Origin: CAZVYN01 sp964631125
GTDB lineage: Bacteria > Eisenbacteria > RBG-16-71-46 > CAIMUX01
Direction of reading: 5' to 3'
DNA: 64,000 nucleotides
NCBI GenBank assembly: GCA_964631125.1
Contig: CAZVYN010000009.1
Location: 14,761 to 78,760, forward strand
The notes beneath the pieces are model-generated. The model had not been told where the DNA came from. It made no database searches and worked only from the letters and a program-made list of their open reading frames with translations. The stretch's first letter is position 1, and every line of letters begins with the position of its first letter. The position numbers were made by a program, and so were the translations under genes. This document shows, in pieces, positions 28,356 through 36,749 of this stretch.

Positions 28356-28565
28356 GCGCTCCTCGATCGTCGCACTCCCTGCTCGTGGATTTCTCAGGGC
28401 TGCGCACGTCCGCGCCCCTGGATCGACGAATGCCGCCGGAGGATACCGAGGCGCCGCGCGTGGGGCAACTCGCGCTCGGTGTCCGATCGAGCGATTTGAC
28501 CCTTCGGGCGAGCGGTGGATAGCATGCGCGGGCGCAGCTCCGAGCCACCGAGAGGATCCTTCGCG

Positions 28566-29636
28566 ATGAGAGCAATGGTCGTGCGCGAGCACGGAGAACC
28601 CTCGGTCCTGACCGTCGAAGCGCGACCCGATCCGCAACCCGGGGCGGGCGAGGTGCGGCTGCGCGTGCGGGCCGTGGCGCTCAACCACCTGGACCTCTGG
28701 GTTCGCCGTGGAGTGTCCGGCCATCGCTTCCCGTTGCCGATCATCCCCGGCTGTGATGTCGCCGGGATCATCGATTCCATCGGCGATGGCGTGACGGGGC
28801 GATCGCTCGGGGAACCCGTGCTCCTCGCTCCGGGAATCGGATGCGGCCTCTGCCAGGCCTGCTTCTGCGGACGCGATCACCTCTGCCGCGCGTACGGGAT
28901 CTTCGGCGAGACTCGCGACGGAGGCTGCGCGGAGTTCATGGTCGCGCCGGCCACTCATCTGCTCTCGATCCCTCCGCGGCTGAGTTGGCAGGAGGCGGCG
29001 GCGCTCCCGCTCACGCTCCTCACCGCGTGGCACATGCTGGCGGATCGCGCCGAACTCAGGCCTGGCGAAACGGTGCTCGTGCAGGCCGGCGGCAGCGGCG
29101 TCGGAGTTCTCAGCATCCAGATCGCCCGCTTGCTCGGGGCCCGCGTCTTCGCCACGGTCGGGAGTCCCGAGAAGGTCGAGGCTGCCCGCGCGCTCGGCGC
29201 CGATGAGGTCATCGAGTATCGCAAGGTCGACTTCCTGGAGGAGACCCGTCGACTCACCGGAAAACGCGGCGTCGACGTGATCGTCGATCACATCGGCGCG
29301 GAGACTCTGCAGAGAGATGTCCGTGCGCTGGCCAAGGGCGGACGCCTGGTGATCTGCGGGGCCACTTCAGGTTCCGACGCCCGCTTCGATCTGCGGCATC
29401 TCTTCTTCAAGAGCCTCTCGATCCTTGGTTCGACCATGGGCAGTCGGGGCGAACTGGAGACCGCGATGCGGTTCGTCGCTCAGGGCAAGCTGCGCGCCGT
29501 CGTCGATCGTGTCTTCGCGATGGAGAACCTGCCGTACGCGCACGCCTGGCTCGAAGAGCGACGCGCCTTCGGCAAGGTTCTGGTCAGCGGGTTCGGCGTC
29601 GAACCTGCCTCGCTCGCCGCGCAGGTCCGAGACTAG
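28566..29636 (+). CDS. Zinc-binding MDR-family oxidoreductase
   Basis: A 356-residue medium-chain dehydrogenase/reductase. The N-terminal GroES-like domain has NHLDLWVRRGVSG and GCDVAGII. The structural zinc lobe is CGLCQACFCGRDHLC. The Rossmann fold has the NADP-binding AGGSGVGVLSIQIA and DVIVDHIG. The substrate is unknown; alcohol dehydrogenases and quinone oxidoreductases share this layout. The ATG at 28566 is chosen because the domain begins there (MRAMVVREHGEPSVLTVE). It is divergent from the GT2 gene and convergent with the methyltransferase. Confidence 0.85.
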   Translation: MRAMVVREHGEPSVLTVEARPDPQPGAGEVRLRVRAVALNHLDLWVRRGVSGHRFPLPIIPGCDVAGIIDSIGDGVTGRSLGEPVLLAPGIGCGLCQACFCGRDHLCRAYGIFGETRDGGCAEFMVAPATHLLSIPPRLSWQEAAALPLTLLTAWHMLADRAELRPGETVLVQAGGSGVGVLSIQIARLLGARVFATVGSPEKVEAARALGADEVIEYRKVDFLEETRRLTGKRGVDVIVDHIGAETLQRDVRALAKGGRLVICGATSGSDARFDLRHLFFKSLSILGSTMGSRGELETAMRFVAQGKLRAVVDRVFAMENLPYAHAWLEERRAFGKVLVSGFGVEPASLAAQVRD

Positions 29637-29655
29637 GACGCGAACCGGCTCGCAC

Positions 29656-30429
29656 TCAGCTTCGACGAGCGGTCAAGAGGCGGACTGCTCCCAAGAAACC
29701 GGGGGTCGATTCGACGTCGACGAATCCAGAGGCGCCCAGCCTATCGATCAGCACTTGTTCCGGCGGCAGAGCACGGACCGAATCGACCATGAACTCGTAG
29801 GCCGAGCGATCGGCGCCGAAGAGAGCAGCCAGCCGCGGTAACACCCAGCGGAAATATGGACGATAGACGAATCCGCCCAGCCCGCGAGTCGGGTAGCGCA
29901 TGTCGAGAATGGCGATCCTGCCGCCCGGACGGACGACACGCGCGCACTCGTCGAAGAACGAGCCGAGGTCTCGCGCGTGGCGCAGCGCGAATCCCTGAGC
30001 GAGCGCGCCGATCGATGCCGAGCGAAACGGCAGCCGGTCCATCTCCCCGGCCACGCTCGGGGCGCCGTCCGACCCGCGCTCCTCGAGCTTCGTTCTTCCG
30101 GTCCGCAGGAGAGCGGCAGAGAGATCGGACCGCAAGAGACGCGGCGGCTTCGGTTCGGTCGCGGCGGCCGCGGCCAGCGCGAGCGCCAGGTCCCCGGTGC
30201 CGGAAGCGAGATCGACCCAGGGTCCGGGAGAGCCCCGGAGAGATCGGGCAGTCCAACGACGCCAGTGCTGATCGAGACCGAAGCTGAGGCGACGATTCAG
30301 CCGGTCGTACCTCGGTTCGATCTCTTCGAAGAGCCGGCGCAGGGCGCGGCGGCGTTGTTCCCAGGGCGCACCGAAGAGCGCGTCGCCGTGACGGGTGGTC
30401 GCGCTTCTCGTGCTCTCGGGTCGTTCCAT
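29656..30429 (-). CDS. UbiE/MenG-like SAM-dependent methyltransferase
   Basis: A 257-residue class I methyltransferase resembling the quinone C-methylase family. It has FEEIEPRYDRLNRRLSFGLDQHWRR (the family's entry block), the SAM-binding VDLASGTGDLALALA, and the late block FFDECARVVRPGGRIAILD followed by the membrane-lying YRPYFRWVLPRLAALFG segment. Menaquinone methylation is the best guess, but no men or ubi genes are nearby. The start is uncertain: ATG 30429 is used, and an in-frame GTG at 30465 would add 12 residues. Confidence 0.82.
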   Translation of the reverse strand: MERPESTRSATTRHGDALFGAPWEQRRRALRRLFEEIEPRYDRLNRRLSFGLDQHWRRWTARSLRGSPGPWVDLASGTGDLALALAAAAATEPKPPRLLRSDLSAALLRTGRTKLEERGSDGAPSVAGEMDRLPFRSASIGALAQGFALRHARDLGSFFDECARVVRPGGRIAILDMRYPTRGLGGFVYRPYFRWVLPRLAALFGADRSAYEFMVDSVRALPPEQVLIDRLGASGFVDVESTPGFLGAVRLLTARRS

Positions 30430-30520
30430 GCTTCTCGATTCTTCGCCAATCTCATGGTTGACCACCGGTCGCCAGCGTCCCTACTTTCGCAGCCGATCGA
30501 GGCGATTGTCTCGGTCCTTC

Positions 30521-30557
30521 GCCCGCATCGTCTCTTGCGGCCTGAGATGGTGCGGGC
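30521..30557 (+). terminator. Long hairpin followed by a T-rich tail
   Basis: GCCCGCATCGTCTC (30521-30534) pairs with GAGATGGTGCGGGC (30544-30557), with one mismatch and one G-T pair, across 9 bases. CTTTTCATCTT follows on the plus strand. It lies 41 bases past the end of the minus-strand protease gene, whose terminator it may be. The T-rich tail, however, points the other way. Confidence 0.45.
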
Positions 30558-30598
30558 CTTTTCATCTTCAGGGGGCGCCTCCCCGGCGTGCGCGCGAC

Positions 30599-32215
30599 TC
30601 ACTCGACCACGAGGAGACTGCGCGAACCTCCGGTCTCGCCGTCGAGGATCAAGCGTGCCAGGTAGACGCCCGGCGCCGGCGGCGCGCTCCAGAGGCGCTC
30701 ATACGACCCGGCGGCGAGCCGCTCGTCGTTCGCACGGAGGAGCCGCCGGCCCGTCACGTCGAAGATTTCCCAACTCACGACCGCCTCCCGCTCCAACGAG
30801 AAATGTAGATGAACCGCGCCCTTGGCGGGATGCGGGCGCACCCCGAGTTCGACGCGCAGGCGCGCAGTCGCGCCGGGGATCGACGTGGATTCGTCCGGGT
30901 CGTGATGATCGAGGACCAAGCCGCCGGTTCCGTCCGGGTCGAGCCAGTCTCGCAAGCGTGACGACGCGGCGCCGCCGCCATCCCAGGAACGCGAGAGGCG
31001 CCCGAACCAGTCGGAGAGGTCGTCGTCACACGAGGCGTAGCCGCCATGGAGCTGCCCGATGAGGCGGTGATTCTCATCCCACAAGCCGCCGCCCGACGAT
31101 CCCGGTTCCGTCGTTCCGTCGTCCCACCGCTCGATGCGCCAGTGGGAGCCGTTGCCCGGCGGGAAAGAACTGAGATGTGACGTCACGGTGGGCGGATCGA
31201 GATCGAAGCTGATCGCCTTCTCGTCGGTGTTCGGATGATGGATCGAGATCGTCCTCGCGGGCTGGGCCGTCTCGCGCGCATCCCATCCAGAATAGACGAC
31301 GTCGAACGCGGAATCGGGCCCGCTGCTCAGCCGCAGGAGGCTGAAATCGGAGAAGGCGTAGTGCGCGAGCAGCACCGACCCGGAGGTGTGCTCGCTCAGG
31401 TCGCCACAACAGAGATCACCGCACGAAGGCGACTCGAAGTTCCAGTAGACGACGACGGTCTGGTCGTTGGCGATAGAGATTCCACAGTGGTCGGCCGTGA
31501 GGAAATACGGCGGACGCGCCGGATCGTAACTGTTCACGAGCTGTCCGGTACAACGCCAGGCGCCGTTGCGAGTGTAGAGGCCTACCGAGCGGACCTCCTC
31601 GCGCCATGGATCCGCTTCGGGGCAGACGACATCGTTGTTGCAGTTTCCTTGGCGCGCACTCCTGCCGAACCCCCGGTAGTCGTGCTGCACGCTTCCCAAT
31701 ACGACGCGCGGCTCCGGCTCCGCCGGCACGAAGAGTTCGACGATCAACGCATCGCCGGGAAAGATCGGGGACCAGAACTCACCCTCGCGGGCATCCTCCG
31801 CGGTGAACGGCCCGCCGACCCAGGCGCGATCCGGCGCGTAGACGTGGAGCGACGCCCCGGCCGGCAGATCGAAGGTGGTGAATCCGAGGTTGAGGCTGCG
31901 GGCGCCGATCGACTCGATCCGCCACCGACACAGACGCCCTTCGGGTCCCAGGTCGATCCAAGTCCCCTCCTCAGCGAGATCTCTATCGACCTGATGCGTC
32001 GCGGCGAACCGAATGCCACCGCCCGAGGCGGCCGCTTCACGGGCGGAGTCCTCGGTCAGGCACCGGGCCTCATCGACCCACGGGAGGAGGGCGTGCGCCA
32101 CTCCTGCGAGGTCCAAGTCCAGGTCGAAGCTCTTCGGCCCGGCGACGACTTCGGCAGCCCCTCCGAAGATCGCGATCAGAACGACTGCGCAGTGAGCACT
32201 CGGGCGCCGGAACAT
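30599..32215 (-). CDS. Secreted trypsin-like (lysyl endopeptidase-type) serine protease with FlgD-like C-terminal domain
   Basis: A 538-residue exported protease. After a signal peptide (about residues 1-25) and a pro-region with a Cys-containing beta-rich segment, the S1-fold domain shows the full triad: TADHC (His243), FSDFSLLRL (Asp290) and GSSGGGLWD (Ser374). The context matches Achromobacter lysyl endopeptidase rather than classical trypsin. Many cysteines (CNNDVVCPEAD, SCGDLCCGD) suggest disulfides. Residues about 455-538 are a FlgD-like Ig domain ending GVYLARLILDGE, related to that of the C25 protease at 18.9-24.1 kb. The target protein is unknown. Confidence 0.88.
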   Translation of the reverse strand: MFRRPSAHCAVVLIAIFGGAAEVVAGPKSFDLDLDLAGVAHALLPWVDEARCLTEDSAREAAASGGGIRFAATHQVDRDLAEEGTWIDLGPEGRLCRWRIESIGARSLNLGFTTFDLPAGASLHVYAPDRAWVGGPFTAEDAREGEFWSPIFPGDALIVELFVPAEPEPRVVLGSVQHDYRGFGRSARQGNCNNDVVCPEADPWREEVRSVGLYTRNGAWRCTGQLVNSYDPARPPYFLTADHCGISIANDQTVVVYWNFESPSCGDLCCGDLSEHTSGSVLLAHYAFSDFSLLRLSSGPDSAFDVVYSGWDARETAQPARTISIHHPNTDEKAISFDLDPPTVTSHLSSFPPGNGSHWRIERWDDGTTEPGSSGGGLWDENHRLIGQLHGGYASCDDDLSDWFGRLSRSWDGGGAASSRLRDWLDPDGTGGLVLDHHDPDESTSIPGATARLRVELGVRPHPAKGAVHLHFSLEREAVVSWEIFDVTGRRLLRANDERLAAGSYERLWSAPPAPGVYLARLILDGETGGSRSLLVVE

Positions 32216-32277
32216 GAGCGATCTCCTCCTGGAAGTCCGACGTGCGACCGGTTCCCTTGGTGCGCCCGAAAAGCGAA

Positions 32278-32309
32278 GAGACCCGCGAGGCGCTGGCCTC
32301 GCGGGTCTC
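32278..32309 (-). terminator. Rho-independent terminator of the PEP-CTERM gene
   Basis: A perfect 14-bp stem (32278-32291 with 32296-32309, loop GCTG) lies 51 bases past the stop codon of the gene ending at 32360. On the minus strand it is followed by TTCGCTTTT, a U-rich tail. Confidence 0.8.
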
Positions 32310-32359
32310 GGGTGTCACGCCGAAGCGCGCGATCGAGCGCGCTTTCGAGTTCTTTCGTC

Positions 32360-32977
32360 CTAGCGACGACGACGGAAGCGGGCGGCGGCCAGACCCAAAC
32401 CTCCGAGACCGAGCAAGAGAACACTGGCCGGTTCCGGTATCGGAGCCGCCGGACGATCGAAGGTGATCGTCGAGACGCCCGCGATACCGACGGCGTTTAC
32501 GTTGTCGTAGAACGTGATGTAGTCGATCTCATCGGCGCCTCCGGAGAGCGAAGCCGTACCGGACACATCGGGTAGAGCGGAGTCGAACTGGTCGAGCAGA
32601 TCGCCGCCGCTGTTATACGCCCTCGCGCTGAATCCGATGTTCTCGGTCGGCGACGCGGCCAGGAGCCAATCCAGATCGACGTAGCTGGTCCCGTCGTTGA
32701 AATCGATCCTCGCCTGGTGAGTCGGCGGATCATCGAAGTCGAAGTCGACAGCCAACCCGCGTCCGTCGAACGGATCGTAGTTGGTGTCGTGCTGCCAGTA
32801 GGCGCCGGAGGTCTGGATTCCGTACGAGTTCCACTCGTTCCCGTCGAGGAACTCGAACGATCCGGCCGGGTCGTTGAAGACCTCGGTGAAATCGATGGTA
32901 AACGCGGCGGCGTTGGCGATGCTTGCGCCCGCAAGGGTCAGCGCACCGAACGCGATCGATCGAAACACACACTTCAT
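32360..32977 (-). CDS. PEP-CTERM sorting domain protein
   Basis: A 205-residue exported protein. The signal peptide is MKCVFRSIAFGALTLAGASIANA. The mature part is acidic and beta-rich (FDGRGLAVDFDFDD, GTSYVDLDW), with no enzymatic motif. It ends in a textbook PEP-CTERM signal: PIPEPAS, a hydrophobic helix VLLLGLGGLGLAAA and the basic tail RFRRRR. Exosortases cut and sort such proteins, but none is encoded in this window. AGGAGAGACA upstream fixes the ATG at 32977. It is a single-gene unit with its own terminator at 32278-32309. Confidence 0.9.
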   Translation of the reverse strand: MKCVFRSIAFGALTLAGASIANAAAFTIDFTEVFNDPAGSFEFLDGNEWNSYGIQTSGAYWQHDTNYDPFDGRGLAVDFDFDDPPTHQARIDFNDGTSYVDLDWLLAASPTENIGFSARAYNSGGDLLDQFDSALPDVSGTASLSGGADEIDYITFYDNVNAVGIAGVSTITFDRPAAPIPEPASVLLLGLGGLGLAAARFRRRR

Positions 32978-33143
32978 GTTGTCTCTCCTATAGTCCGTCT
33001 CGCCGAGCGGCCGCCGCGATCGGCCGAATCCTGAGCGATGCAAATGGGCACCAGCGAATGCTCGTTTCCGAAGGTAACGGCCTCCTTCGCGCACCGTCAA
33101 CTCGAGATTTCACCTGTCACCGAATCAGCGTGGACGAGGAGCG

Positions 33144-33228
<85 letters not shown>

Positions 33229-33246
33229 TCTACTTCCACCGCCTGG

Positions 33247-34152
33247 TCAGCGAAGTCTCGGATCCCCGGGATCGGGCGCCCTTCCCCACCAAACCTGGAT
33301 CACTTCGCCGTCCTGCAGTCTGAAAACGACTGGAAGTCGCCGATAGTACTGGCGGAGGGCCTTCTGCGAGGCATGGCCGACCGGAAATCCCGGTACATGC
33401 TCGAGCTGCCAGGCGCGCCGCGCGGCGCGGTCGCCTGCAAAAATCGCGGCGACCCGGAGCCCCGGCTCGGACTGCCCGATCTGCTCCAAGGCGGGCAACG
33501 AAGCGTCGCAGGCGGCGCAATCGGGCCCGACCAGCGCGACCAGAACGGCCCCCTGTTCGAGCGGGAGTCGAAGGTCCTCGGCGGAGAGACCGCTCAGGTC
33601 GGCGCCCGGGCCGATCCCAGTGACCCACCGGTCGACGGGCGCATGCGGACCGATCCAGGGCCAGGCGAGCGCGACCAAGATCAGCCCGACGGCGACGCAG
33701 CGCCGCGCCCGAGGCAGCGGGGGCGACTTCGGACCGAGCCGCCAGGCGATCCCCAGGAGAGCGAGGAAAACGAGGTCTTCCACGATCACTTCCCCCGGGC
33801 CCCGCGCCGCGAGCCGACCGAAGCAGCCACACTCGGTGACGTCGCCGCGAGCCCAGCCGATCGCTGTGGCGGCGATGAAGATGAGGAGCAGCGCCGCAGT
33901 GGCCGGGATCGCGACGCGCGGCGCGAACCAGAGCAACAGGCCCACGCCGAGCACGCCTTCGAGGATGACCAGGAGGACCGCGGATGGCGCGCTCCACGCC
34001 GAGGGGGACAACCCGTAGTCGGTGATCTGAGTTGCGAAGAGCGCGAGATCGGCGCCCTTGAGGAACGCGGCCGTGAGGAAGATCACCCCTACGATCGCGG
34101 CCGCAGCCCAACCCAACCAGGCGAGAAACGGGCGCATCCGCTCCGAGATCAC
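33247..34152 (-). CDS. MauE/DoxX-like membrane protein fused to a thioredoxin-like domain
   Basis: A 301-residue two-part protein. The N-terminal half has four membrane helices and the block TECGCFGRL, resembling the MauE/DoxX family of electron-relay membrane proteins. After a further hydrophobic segment, the C-terminal half (about residues 180-301) is TlpA/peroxiredoxin-like with a CAAC pair in GPDCAACDASLPAL. The GTG start at 34152 overlaps the stop codon of the thioredoxin gene (GTGA). A disulfide or quinone-linked redox relay is likely; the substrate is unknown. Confidence 0.75.
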   Translation of the reverse strand: MISERMRPFLAWLGWAAAAIVGVIFLTAAFLKGADLALFATQITDYGLSPSAWSAPSAVLLVILEGVLGVGLLLWFAPRVAIPATAALLLIFIAATAIGWARGDVTECGCFGRLAARGPGEVIVEDLVFLALLGIAWRLGPKSPPLPRARRCVAVGLILVALAWPWIGPHAPVDRWVTGIGPGADLSGLSAEDLRLPLEQGAVLVALVGPDCAACDASLPALEQIGQSEPGLRVAAIFAGDRAARRAWQLEHVPGFPVGHASQKALRQYYRRLPVVFRLQDGEVIQVWWGRAPDPGDPRLR

Positions 34153-34943
34153 GGCCGGCGCGCGGCCAGGATCATCGCGAGATCGGATTCGATGCTCGTG
34201 ACCGGCTCTTCCTCGATCCGTCCCAGCTCCGCGCCGCCCTGATAGACCACGATGGTCGGAGTGTCACTGATCGACGCGCGACGGATCGGCTCCGCGGGCT
34301 CCGCCAGGTCCTCGTCCATCGCGTAGAAGGTCGGAGTGAGATGCGGGTTCGCCGCCGCGTCGAGAGTGGCAAGCAGCCGGGGAACCCACACCTTGCAGTG
34401 CGAACACCAAGCCCCGAAGAAGACCTCGATGCGCGTCTCGCGATCCACCGCCCGCAACGAGGCGACCGACTTGGCGTCCGGCTCATAGCGTTCGGCCGCG
34501 TAGACGTAGTCGGGCTTGGAGTCTTGTAACTTGGCCAAGTCGAGTGCCCCCACCAACGGCGGCTCGGGCTCGATCGCGAGGGTATGGTCTTCGTCGAGGA
34601 AAGTCATCGTGCCGCCCGATTCCATGAATCCCCCGCCGTCGGCGCCCGCCGAGAGATCAGGCGCGGGCCCGTCTTCCAGCCAGCTGACGCTCTCGCGGGG
34701 AACCACGCGGTAGGTCCGCGCTCGCAGCGCGAGGATGAAGACGTTCTCGCCGCCCGTGGGGACGACGAGCGTCTGCTGGTAGTCGGGGCTCTCGAAGATC
34801 CGCGCGCCGACGTCGATCGAATCGGAGACCACACAGCGCAGTCCGGCGGCTTCGTGCCAAGTCGAGGGGGGCGCCGCCGCCGACCCACTCGCCCACGACA
34901 GGCCAACGGCGAATGGGAGCAGAAGTACGTGGCGGATCATCAT
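34149..34943 (-). CDS. Secreted thioredoxin-family protein
   Basis: A 264-residue exported protein. The signal peptide is MMIRHVLLLPFAVGLSWASGSAA. The first half has no clear family. The second half is a thioredoxin fold with the active site FFGAWCSHCKVWVP and the cis-Pro block SDTPTIVVYQGG. GGAGGAGGTCCCG before the ATG at 34943 is a strong ribosome binding site. It overlaps the MauE-like gene by 4 bases, so the two proteins probably act in one periplasmic redox chain. Confidence 0.82.
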   Translation of the reverse strand: MMIRHVLLLPFAVGLSWASGSAAAPPSTWHEAAGLRCVVSDSIDVGARIFESPDYQQTLVVPTGGENVFILALRARTYRVVPRESVSWLEDGPAPDLSAGADGGGFMESGGTMTFLDEDHTLAIEPEPPLVGALDLAKLQDSKPDYVYAAERYEPDAKSVASLRAVDRETRIEVFFGAWCSHCKVWVPRLLATLDAAANPHLTPTFYAMDEDLAEPAEPIRRASISDTPTIVVYQGGAELGRIEEEPVTSIESDLAMILAARRP

Positions 34944-35032
34944 CGGGACCTCCTCCGGAAACTGACGGCGCGAAGCGGCAGCTGCTACCGCTCCGAGGCG
35001 ACCATGGTTCCGGGAGAGGCGCCGGAAGAAAA

Positions 35033-35107
35033 TGGAGGCGCCACCCGGATTTGAACCGGGGAATAACGGTTTTGCAGACCGTTGCCTTACCACTTGGCTA
35101 TGGCGCC
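35033..35107 (-). tRNA. tRNA-Cys (GCA)
   Basis: 75-base cloverleaf on the minus strand with encoded CCA. The acceptor stem is GGCGCCA/TGGCGCC, the anticodon stem-loop ACGGT-CTGCAAA-ACCGT gives anticodon GCA, and the T-arm is CCCGGTTCAAATCCGGG. U73 is the discriminator base typical of tRNA-Cys. Confidence 0.95.
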
Positions 35108-35170
35108 CTAGATTCCTGGCGCCCCAGCCGCGTCTTTCGAGGGACGCGACCGGAGAACCGGAGAAACGGA

Positions 35171-35205
35171 GGCCCGCCGGCTCGGTCGAAAACCGGCGGC
35201 GGGCC
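35171..35205 (-). other. Hairpin between tRNA-Gly and tRNA-Cys
   Basis: GGCCCGCCG (35171-35179) can pair with CGGCGGGCC (35197-35205), with further pairing inside. It lies in the spacer of the probable Gly-Cys tRNA transcript and may be a processing or partial termination site. Confidence 0.4.
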
Positions 35206-35213
35206 TTCAATCA

Positions 35214-35290
35214 TGGAGCGGGAGACGGGATTCGAACCCGCGACAGTCACCTTGGCAAGGTGGCGCTCTACCGGGCTGAGCTACTCCCGC
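35214..35290 (-). tRNA. tRNA-Gly (GCC)
   Basis: 77-base cloverleaf on the minus strand with encoded CCA. The acceptor stem is GCGGGAG/CTCCCGC, the anticodon stem-loop CCACC-TTGCCAA-GGTGA gives anticodon GCC, and the first anticodon-stem pair is a C-A mismatch. The T-arm is GCGGGTTCGAATCCCGT. Confidence 0.94.
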
Positions 35291-35357
35291 TCGAGACTCG
35301 ATGCGGACTCACGGGTCGGCCGCGACGCGAGCGCCAATGCCGTCCACGAGTGCCGGC

Positions 35358-35387
35358 ACACTACGGGCGGGCCGACAGGGGTGTCAA
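35358..35387 (-). promoter_or_regulatory. Candidate sigma-70 promoter for tRNA-Gly/tRNA-Cys
   Basis: On the minus strand, a perfect TTGACA -35 (35387-35382), an 18-base spacer, and TAGTGT as -10 (35363-35358). The predicted start lies about 60 bases upstream of tRNA-Gly. Confidence 0.6.
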
Positions 35388-35436
35388 CCGCCAACATCCC
35401 CACTAGAAGCAGGATCGACCGAGCAGCGGGGCAACT

Positions 35437-35471
35437 GGAGTTCGGGAGATGGAAGGCATCTCCCGAACTCC
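35437..35471 (+). promoter_or_regulatory. Perfect 14-bp hairpin in the lysC leader
   Basis: GGAGTTCGGGAGAT (35437-35450), loop GGAAGGC, ATCTCCCGAACTCC (35458-35471). It lies 57 bases upstream of lysC with no plus-strand gene before it, so a leader attenuator is possible. No lysine-riboswitch core is recognised. Confidence 0.5.
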
Positions 35472-35528
35472 CTATTCTGGCCGACGCGGCGGGGAGCGTG
35501 AACAGGACGGGAGTGCGGAGGAGGACGC

Positions 35529-36749
35529 GTGTCGCTGCGGGTGCTGAAATTCGGCGGGACGTCGGTGGAGACGCCCGAGCGCATCCTCGCCGTCGCGCGT
35601 CGAATCCAGGCCGCGCGCGCGGCGGGCGATCAGGTGGTGGCGGTGGTCTCGGCCATGGGGCAGACGACCGACGAGTTGTTGCGCCTCGCGCATCGCGTCA
35701 GCCGCACGCCGCATGGTCGCGAACTCGACATGCTGCTCACCTCCGGCGAACGGATCGCGATGGCGCTGGTCGCGATGGCGCTGGAGTCGCTCGGATGTCC
35801 CGCCATCTCGTTCACCGGCTCCCAGAGCGGAATCATCACCGACGAGCGGCACTTCGATGCGCGGATCCGCACGATCCGGCCCGGCCGCATCGTGAAGGAA
35901 TTGGCGGAAGAGAAGGTCGTGATCGTCGCGGGCTTCCAGGGGGTCTCGGCCGCGAAGGAAATCACCACTCTCGGTCGCGGAGGGAGCGACACGACCGCCG
36001 TCGCGATGGCGGTGCGATTCGGCGCGGCGCGCTGCGAGATCCTGACCGATGTCGCCGGCGTCTTGTCGGCCGATCCTCGTGTGGTCTCCGCCGCCCGGAA
36101 GCTGGAGCGGATCGATCACGCGACGATGATCGTCCTCTCCCACCTGGGAGGACGCGTGCTCTATCGCCGCGCCGCCATCGTCGCGCGGAGGTTCGGGCTC
36201 CCGCTCGAGGTGCGCTGTTCGTACGACGATGCTCCCGGCACGATGGTCGGCGCCGACGAGGCGCCTCTGCGCCCATTCTCGGAGGAGACAGTCTCGATGG
36301 AAGAGGATCGATTTCTCGCGGTGGCGCTGGAGTCGCCCGTGCGCTGGGTCCGCAGGACGGGGGCCGGAGGCGCCTCCGGCGCGACGTCGGCGGTGAGTCG
36401 CGCGCGCGTCGCGGCGCCGTCATTCTTCTACGTCTTCAGCGAGCGGCCAGAGGGCGGTTGGCTGGAGGAATGGGTCGAGCCACCGGACGGCGACACCGCG
36501 GTTGATGGCGGGATGGCGTTGAACGCGGGAAACGACATCCGGACCGAGATCCGCACGGTTGCGCTCGTCAGTTTGGTCGGCGAGGGGCTTGTCACACAGC
36601 GAGAGACGATCCTCGCCGTGCGCGGCTGCCTGGAAGCAGCGGGCATCCCCGTCTTGGCGCTCCACGCGAGCAGCCTCTCGATCTCGATGGTGACGGCGGA
36701 GGAAGACGGCGAGCGCGCGAGCCGAGCGCTCCATGCTCGCTTCTTCTAG
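35529..36749 (+). CDS. lysC: Aspartate kinase
   Basis: A 406-residue kinase, the first step of the aspartate pathway (Lys, Thr, Met). The kinase domain has KFGGTSVETPERI, the LLTSGERIAMALVA block, TLGRGGSDTTAVAMA and the ILTDVAGVLSADPR substrate loop. The C-terminal part holds two regulatory ACT domains. The second is clear (VSLVGEGLVTQRETILAVRG), and the first is diverged, with a Gly/Ala/Ser-rich insert (GAGGASGATSAVS). The GTG start at 35529 has GGAGGACGC upstream. Its stop codon shares a CTAG with the convergent glgA stop. The diverged first ACT domain may alter feedback control. Confidence 0.93.
   Translation: MSLRVLKFGGTSVETPERILAVARRIQAARAAGDQVVAVVSAMGQTTDELLRLAHRVSRTPHGRELDMLLTSGERIAMALVAMALESLGCPAISFTGSQSGIITDERHFDARIRTIRPGRIVKELAEEKVVIVAGFQGVSAAKEITTLGRGGSDTTAVAMAVRFGAARCEILTDVAGVLSADPRVVSAARKLERIDHATMIVLSHLGGRVLYRRAAIVARRFGLPLEVRCSYDDAPGTMVGADEAPLRPFSEETVSMEEDRFLAVALESPVRWVRRTGAGGASGATSAVSRARVAAPSFFYVFSERPEGGWLEEWVEPPDGDTAVDGGMALNAGNDIRTEIRTVALVSLVGEGLVTQRETILAVRGCLEAAGIPVLALHASSLSISMVTAEEDGERASRALHARFF

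Noticed and set aside
35033..35290. Integration hotspot at the tRNA-Gly/Cys pair
   Set aside because: No integrase, direct repeat of a tRNA end, or compositional break is seen around it.
35437..35528. Lysine riboswitch upstream of lysC
   Set aside because: The leader is too short and lacks the multi-helix core; only one simple hairpin is present.
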